Below are positions 58,971-64,000 of a stretch of DNA of 64,000 nucleotides, piece by piece. The stretch covers positions 4,712,001 to 4,776,000 of the forward strand of contig CAVNZM010000001.1 in assembly GCA_963693365.1 (NCBI GenBank), written 5' to 3'. This stretch comes from Amoebidium appalachense. Taxonomy: Eukaryota; Ichthyosporea. Made by a program: the position numbers and the translations under genes. Positions within the stretch are counted from its first letter, which is position 1; every line of letters begins with the position of its first letter. The notes beneath the pieces are model-generated. The model saw only the letters and a list, made by a program, of their open reading frames with translations, did no database searches and was not told the origin of the DNA.

Positions 58971-60851
58971 TTAAATTCCTACGACTACGTTCACACTCCT
59001 CCTCGGTCTCCTCCCCCCCTCCCCCTCCCCCCGTGTGTCTACGTGTATTTGCATCACTCCCCCCCCGGTCCCCTCCCCCACCGACTTTTTCACACCACGA
59101 TTAAACTGAGGAATAACTCTCTTTGGCCTAGAGGGAGCACTAGGCAACTCCCTCTGAACTAATCTAGCCTCATAAGCACGAATAGAAAACGGGCAATCCA
59201 AATGAAACTCAGGCAACCACTGATCTTCCTGATAACCTCCCTCAAAACGAATTAAATAATAATTTACCTTACCTTCCTTACCTTCGATAACCTTTTTATC
59301 CATAATTTTATCTACTGCAGCCTCCGATACATCCACCGACCCGTCATAGTCGGGGGTGAATGCATCTAACACTCGACGGCCCTCCGGCCGTTTAACCCTA
59401 AGGGCCCTATCATAATATTCCTTTATATCATTTACATTATAAAATCTAACATCACTCTCATTATCTAACCTCTGCACCTTATATTCCGTCGGACCTAACC
59501 TAGCCACTATTTTATACGGGCCAATGAAAAGAGGCAACCATTTCTTACCATACTTACGAAGACCTTCACCTTCACCCTTACCTTCCTGCTCCTGCTTATA
59601 TCTCTTTTTCCTAGTATGATCCCTAATTAAAACTAAAGTACCCTCGGCAAATTCACGTAACGGACGTGTGGACACGTCTGTACGTGCCTGTGCCTGCTGT
59701 GTACGGGCCAGAGCTGCATCACGTGCAGCCCGGGCCCGGGTTAGTAGCTGCTCCCGGAACTCAGTCCAGTGGGGATAGGTTAGTCGGTCAGCCCCCCCCA
59801 TCGGCAAAAGTGCCGTATCTAACAAACTAATAGCCTCCTGCCCATAGACCAAATAAAACGGAGAAAAACCAGTCACTGCATGAGGGGTAGAATTATACGA
59901 ATGAGCAATAAACCTAGACATATGATCCCAATCATTAGCCTCCACATCCACCATTTTGCCAAAGGACTTCTGAAACACTGCATGCACACGTTCAGAGATG
60001 GCATTTGCTTGAGGGTGATATGCAGACGTAGTGATATGAGCTACCCTTAAAATTTTACACACCTCCGACACCAACTGATTTAAAAACACACGACTCCTAT
60101 CCGTTAACAAAACACGAGGACAACCAAACCTAAGACAAATGTCATCCACAAAAATATGAGCAAACAAAACGGCATTAGCAGTGGGGAGAGGAAAAACTTC
60201 AACCCAACGAGTGGCCACATCGGTGACGGTAACAAGAACAGTGTTACCCTCAACCGTAGAATTAAAAGGACCGACCACATCCACTGCTACCCTTTCAAAC
60301 ATACGAACATTAAAATCCCTAATAAACGACGGGCGGGAACGAGAGTGGGGGCTCTCATTCCTTTCCTGACAATGCATGCATGACAACACATAATCCCTCA
60401 CCTCCCTACTCATACCCGGCCAAAAATACGAACGATTAACACGAAGCAACGTCCTATTTACACCTAAATGACCAGCCATGGGATGCTCATGCACCATATG
60501 CAAAACCTCAGGCACAAGTGCCGTCGGGACCCAAACTCGGTGTCCGTCTGGCCCAGAACAATGATAAACTAAATCCTGCTCTACCTGACACATTTTTGCT
60601 AACTTAGCTACCTTAATCATCTGCCTTTTATTTTTAAATTTAAGCGAATCAACCGGCCCCTTTAAATAATTCTTAACCAGACCAATCAACACATCTTCCT
60701 CCTGAGCTAAGATCAAAGCCGTAGGTGCTAAGGCAGGGGCCGAGCCATGAGACTCGGTCCCGACCTCAGACACTGACAAATACCTCCCCCCCCCTCCCCT
60801 ACACTTATAAGCAAGCAACCCCGGAGCCCAAGAAGAAACATCAACAGACAC
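58971..60851 (-). CDS. Gypsy integrase with chromodomain-like C-terminus
   Basis: Open frame of 626 residues. N-terminal zinc site: His121-His128 (HEHPMAGH) and Cys158-Cys161 (CMHC). Catalytic core: Asp191 (VAVDVVGPF), Asp251 (LLTDRSRVF), Glu287 (AISERVHAVF), the D,D-35-E spacing of retroviral-type integrases. A basic middle part follows, then about residues 515-565 a VDKIMDKKVIEG...YYLIRFEGGYQEDQWLP segment that looks like a chromodomain, which in chromoviruses directs insertion to marked chromatin. The frame is separate from the RT frame upstream; the break lies in C/G-rich DNA near 60850-60900 and may be a homopolymer frameshift. The stop is just before the polypurine tract. Confidence 0.85.
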   Translation of the reverse strand: MSVDVSSWAPGLLAYKCRGGGGRYLSVSEVGTESHGSAPALAPTALILAQEEDVLIGLVKNYLKGPVDSLKFKNKRQMIKVAKLAKMCQVEQDLVYHCSGPDGHRVWVPTALVPEVLHMVHEHPMAGHLGVNRTLLRVNRSYFWPGMSREVRDYVLSCMHCQERNESPHSRSRPSFIRDFNVRMFERVAVDVVGPFNSTVEGNTVLVTVTDVATRWVEVFPLPTANAVLFAHIFVDDICLRFGCPRVLLTDRSRVFLNQLVSEVCKILRVAHITTSAYHPQANAISERVHAVFQKSFGKMVDVEANDWDHMSRFIAHSYNSTPHAVTGFSPFYLVYGQEAISLLDTALLPMGGADRLTYPHWTEFREQLLTRARAARDAALARTQQAQARTDVSTRPLREFAEGTLVLIRDHTRKKRYKQEQEGKGEGEGLRKYGKKWLPLFIGPYKIVARLGPTEYKVQRLDNESDVRFYNVNDIKEYYDRALRVKRPEGRRVLDAFTPDYDGSVDVSEAAVDKIMDKKVIEGKEGKVNYYLIRFEGGYQEDQWLPEFHLDCPFSIRAYEARLVQRELPSAPSRPKRVIPQFNRGVKKSVGEGTGGGVMQIHVDTRGEGEGGRRPRRSVNVVVGI

Positions 60852-60856
60852 AGCAT

Positions 60857-61966
60857 CTATTCCTTTCTGCTCACTCTCCCCCCCCTTCCCCCCTCCCCCC
60901 CCCGTCTCTCACTAGCCCCCCCCTCCCCCTCCTTCTCTTCTTCAAACAAAATATAAGCAGCACGAGAGAGAGCATCACAGTCAACCATTGTTTCACCCTT
61001 GGCATAAAACAATTTATAGGAGAACTCACCGAGAGCCGCGGCCCACTTCTGCATCCTCTCGTTGACCAGACGAGTGGTGCCGGCCATGGCTAGGCAGGGC
61101 TTGTGGTCGGTGTAGACCTCAAACGTCCTGCCTGCGAGTATATACCTCCATGCCTGTGAGACTGCCCAAAAGATAACATGGGACTCTCTCTCTGGATTGC
61201 TATATCTACGTTCACTTTTACTAAATGAACGACTAGCATAAGCAATCACCCTATCCTGCCCCTCCTGCACTTGATATAACACGGCCCCCTCAGCAACCTT
61301 ACTTGCATCACACGGAACTTTAAACATCCCCCCCCCGGCCGAAAAATCAGGATGAACAAGCATACTCGAAGACTGCAAAGCTAACTTAAGCTTTGCGAAA
61401 GCAGAAACAGCATCAACATTCCAATCTATTCTATTCTTCTTCTCCCCCCCCGTCTGACTAGTTAACGGCAAAGCAAGCATACTATAATCCTTAATATAAC
61501 GACGAAGATAATTAGTTAAACCTAAAAATTGCCTTAGTTGAGTGACAGTCTGAGGACGGGGCCACTCAACTATGGCCCGGATTTTCTCCGGATCAGGGGA
61601 AAGACCATTACTAGACACAATATGACCTAAAAACTTAACCTCCGGCACACCAATCACAGTCTTGCTACCGCTAATACGAAGACCAGACTCACCCAAAGCT
61701 AAAAATACTTTTTCACAATTATTAACTAGCTCCTCAAATGACCTACCTTTAATTAAAACATCATCCAAATAAGGGTGGCATACATCCAAATGAGGGTGGA
61801 GAATTTTATACATTACCCGGCACAACATAGCTGGAGAGGAGAGCAAACCCATCGGCACCACCTTGTACTGGAACAGCTGGTCACCCAGTGCAAAGGCAGT
61901 CTTCTCCTTGCTGCTCTCCTCCAACCTTATCTGCCAAAAAGCTGCTTTTAAATACAAGTTTAGCAA
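60857..61966 (-). CDS. Gypsy reverse transcriptase (palm, thumb) and RNase H
   Basis: The frame continues the RT begun at 62624 after a frameshift. It has LFQYKVVPMGLLSSPAM, the catalytic YLDD (residues 66-69), a WPRPQTVTQLRQFLGLTNYL connection and an RNase H with CDASKVAEGAVL, NPERESHVIFWA and YTDHKPC. The order is that of Ty3/gypsy pol. The C-terminal 40 residues are Glu/Gly-rich low complexity, so the natural frame probably moves into the integrase frame. Confidence 0.85.
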   Translation of the reverse strand: MLNLYLKAAFWQIRLEESSKEKTAFALGDQLFQYKVVPMGLLSSPAMLCRVMYKILHPHLDVCHPYLDDVLIKGRSFEELVNNCEKVFLALGESGLRISGSKTVIGVPEVKFLGHIVSSNGLSPDPEKIRAIVEWPRPQTVTQLRQFLGLTNYLRRYIKDYSMLALPLTSQTGGEKKNRIDWNVDAVSAFAKLKLALQSSSMLVHPDFSAGGGMFKVPCDASKVAEGAVLYQVQEGQDRVIAYASRSFSKSERRYSNPERESHVIFWAVSQAWRYILAGRTFEVYTDHKPCLAMAGTTRLVNERMQKWAAALGEFSYKLFYAKGETMVDCDALSRAAYILFEEEKEGEGGASERRGGEGGRGGRVSRKE

Positions 61967-62624
61967 AGTGAGTATAGCCGTGCAGCTGTGAAAGCTGCTC
62001 GTCTATGTTAGGGAGAGGCCATTGGTCTGCCTTAGTGATCCGATTCAGAGCCCTGTAATCGTTCACTAGACGCCCAGACCCGTCGGGCTTCTTAACCAAT
62101 AGCACCGGACTTCTCCACGGACTCGAACTATGCTCCACATGACCCTTTTTTAACATATCACTCACTATTATTAGCGCATCCGACAATTTATACTGCTCCA
62201 TTCTATAGCTAGGCATCACTACCGGCCTATTATCACCTGTGTCGATCTGCATTTCAAACCCTTTAACGAAGCCTACTTCGTTATCATCGGCCAGAAATGC
62301 AAACCGAGTCCTATCAAATAACTTAGCTAGCAATTTTTTCTGTTCTACCGTCCAATCCCCCTCCTTCAAGATACCAAACGGCAATACTAACTCCGGGTTA
62401 CCCCCATCACAAGTGGATGCATCCTTATTCACCGGAGTGCCACTTAACATTTCACCTCCTGTATTACATCGGTGCTGCTCGGGGTGAGGGTGAGGTACCT
62501 CCGGATATAGGCGGTCACCCTTAGCACCCCCCCCTCCCCCCGGCACACCAATGCCCCCGGGCAATTCCTGATGAGTTAGTGCATGTATGTGGGGGGCCAG
62601 GTCTGTGGCCACCCTGCCCCCCAC
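61881..62624 (-). pseudogene. Gypsy reverse transcriptase N-terminal part, ends at a frameshift
   Basis: It contains RFAFLADDNEVGFVKGFEMQ, PYRMEQYKLSDALI-type fingers (SYRMEQYKLSDALIIVSDML), WRSPVLLVKKPDGSGR and DYRALNRITKADQWPLPNID. The frame slips near 61951-61962, at the first catalytic motif of the palm, and the true continuation is in the frame of 60857-61966. One extra base explains it. The copy therefore cannot make a single full polymerase as sequenced. Confidence 0.75.
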
Positions 62625-62653
62625 AGTGTTGGTTAACCCGTCAGATCCACGGG

Positions 62654-63997
62654 TTAGACCAACACCCTCCCCCCTGCCTGCACATTCTCACACCCGGGGT
62701 GACCCTCCTTCCTCTTGGGGGTCGGGGGAGTGGGGCCGGTGCTGTCCCGGTCCCCCCCCCCATCGTGTCGGGTGACATTTTGGTGGCTAACGTTAAATAA
62801 AGTTGTTCCCCCTCCTCCTGAGTCACCCTTCGAGCCGGCATCCTCCTTTTGGGTAATAAGAGAGACCTCTATACTACCAATCTCATTAGTGAAACTACCG
62901 ACGGAAACACCTGACCTAATCACTATAGGCTCGATGCCCGGATTCACTAATTCTATTTCTATTGTCTTATCCGGCCATACCCTACTAAGGGTCCATTGGG
63001 CCACCTCCTGAAATGGGGTTTTCGGAGTAAAAACCCCTAAATCCCCTATCCTAACATGATTGCCGGCCCGGACACGTACCGTTTGGCACTGATAAGGCTC
63101 GATTACTACTTCAGCTACCGTTCTAGCACCAGACTGATAACCGTCGAGCCCATCATGGGTTTTAATTTTAACGCCGGACTGCAATTCTAAAACATTCGTA
63201 CGTTCAAACAAAGCATTCACATGTCTACGGAAAAATGGGGCTCCCAACAAAACACTTTGAGCTAAATCCTTAACCACATAACAAGCAACATGCATAGCCT
63301 GGCCACCTATCTCACACGGCAACACACAAACGCCTTCCACAGACATACTACTATTATTAGCACTACCTAAGGCTGTGCTAGAAGCATCTAAAATAGGAAT
63401 TTCCCCCCTGGCCTGATTAAAACGACGAATAAACGAAGCATGCACACAATTAACCTGAGCCCCTCCATCGAGCAAAGCAACCGCCTTCAACTTACCATCA
63501 GCTAACCATACGTCTATATAATGCTGGCTAAAACCAACTAAATCCTCCTCCAATTCAAGCAACACATCCTCACTCACACCCAATCCCTGCCCACGAAGAC
63601 TCACACCCTCGATACCTACGTGCAACATACCTACCTGTGGTGCCTGCACGGGTGGGGTGGGGTGTGTATGTGATGTGGGTGGTGGTGGAGTGTGTGTGTG
63701 TGGTGTGTGGGTGGGTGGTGTGTGTGTGTTTAGTGTATGTGTGGGTGTGTGTGTGGGTGTAGGTGTGTCTGCAACCGTCGTATGTTGTTGCGGTGGTGTG
63801 TTTCTATGTGTCTGTGCCTTCCCCCCCCTTCCCCCTTTACTCGTGTGTGTCCCCCCCCCTCCCGGAAACAATGGCACAGAAACCCCCAGGGCCTCCGGTG
63901 TGGTTAGAACAAACACCGGGTTGGGACAAGAAACACTGAGACCATCCACTTGTGGCTGGGGAACCTCCCCCAACCACAAAACATTCACACCATTCAT
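62654..63997 (-). CDS. Gypsy protease region with His/Thr/Pro linker, partial at window edge
   Basis: 447 residues are open to the right edge of the window. Residues 65-120 are a low-complexity THTP linker made by a GT-rich tract. From about 155 a retropepsin-like fold follows: AVALLDGGAQVNCVH (175-186), a middle strand and SVLLGAPFFRRHVNALF. The active-site triad reads D-G-G instead of D-S/T-G. A beta-rich extension follows (KTIEIELVNPGIEPIVIRSG), as in dUTPase-like or retropepsin-associated domains. Typical gag and zinc knuckle are absent here and should lie to the right. Confidence 0.65.
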   Translation of the reverse strand: MNGVNVLWLGEVPQPQVDGLSVSCPNPVFVLTTPEALGVSVPLFPGGGGTHTSKGGRGGKAQTHRNTPPQQHTTVADTPTPTHTPTHTLNTHTPPTHTPHTHTPPPPTSHTHPTPPVQAPQVGMLHVGIEGVSLRGQGLGVSEDVLLELEEDLVGFSQHYIDVWLADGKLKAVALLDGGAQVNCVHASFIRRFNQARGEIPILDASSTALGSANNSSMSVEGVCVLPCEIGGQAMHVACYVVKDLAQSVLLGAPFFRRHVNALFERTNVLELQSGVKIKTHDGLDGYQSGARTVAEVVIEPYQCQTVRVRAGNHVRIGDLGVFTPKTPFQEVAQWTLSRVWPDKTIEIELVNPGIEPIVIRSGVSVGSFTNEIGSIEVSLITQKEDAGSKGDSGGGGTTLFNVSHQNVTRHDGGGDRDSTGPTPPTPKRKEGHPGCENVQAGGRVLV

Positions 63998-64000
63998 ACC

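Overview
This window is nuclear DNA of a unicellular or simple eukaryote. Genes carry GT-AG introns, have TATA and CCAAT promoter elements and AATAAA signals, and are surrounded by retroelements. Very long (CA)n/(GT)n, (GA)n/(CT)n and poly-G/poly-C tracts fill most introns and intergenic space. Codon use in clear exons fits the standard code. I cannot name the species; a protist with expanded TKL-type kinases is likely. Most of the long low-complexity reading frames (His-Thr, Cys-Val, Pro or Gly runs) are microsatellite artefacts. I rebuilt genes by joining exons whose splice sites, phases and protein motifs agree.

Layout. 0-1 kb: tandem satellite-like unit. 1.3-3.8 kb (+): two-exon glycosyltransferase-like gene resembling giant-virus exostosin-type proteins. 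4.2-5.7 kb: dispersed repeat and a non-LTR retrotransposon C-terminal fragment. 7.4-8.5 kb (+): PHO80/PCL-type cyclin. 11.2-17.6 kb (-): Bet1-type SNARE gene in at least four small exons, with a reverse-transcriptase relic and several dispersed repeats inside its last intron. 18.8-19.4 kb: an unrecognised coding segment. 19.6-27.4 kb: nested mobile-element region with retroelement tails, a tRNA-derived SINE, a facing pair of about 500-bp inverted repeats, and a very young Copia-type mini-element (identical 443-bp LTRs, 5-bp target duplication, half-initiator-tRNA primer site). 29.7-46.3 kb (+): one gene of about 19 exons encoding a TKL-like protein kinase, then a SAM domain, then a C1 zinc domain, then a helical/proline-rich tail. 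48.2-49.6 kb (-): decayed non-LTR reverse transcriptase. 49.7-50.6 kb (+): intact intronless multi-pass membrane protein of the MCWS type. 51-54 kb: microsatellites and a local segmental duplication. 55.2-57.7 kb (-): DUF819-type membrane protein, two exons, interrupted by two stops and three frameshifts. 58.1-64 kb (-): 3' two-thirds of a Ty3/gypsy chromovirus-like element, frameshifted, running off the right edge.

The most distinctive items are the kinase-SAM-C1 gene (the parts of the Ras-pathway scaffold KSR in another order), its introns whose 5' GT/G tracts and 3' CA/C tracts could pair, the Copia mini-element, and a dispersed repeat family always bounded by poly-G. No functional pathway links neighbouring genes; the order is what a repeat-rich eukaryotic chromosome gives.
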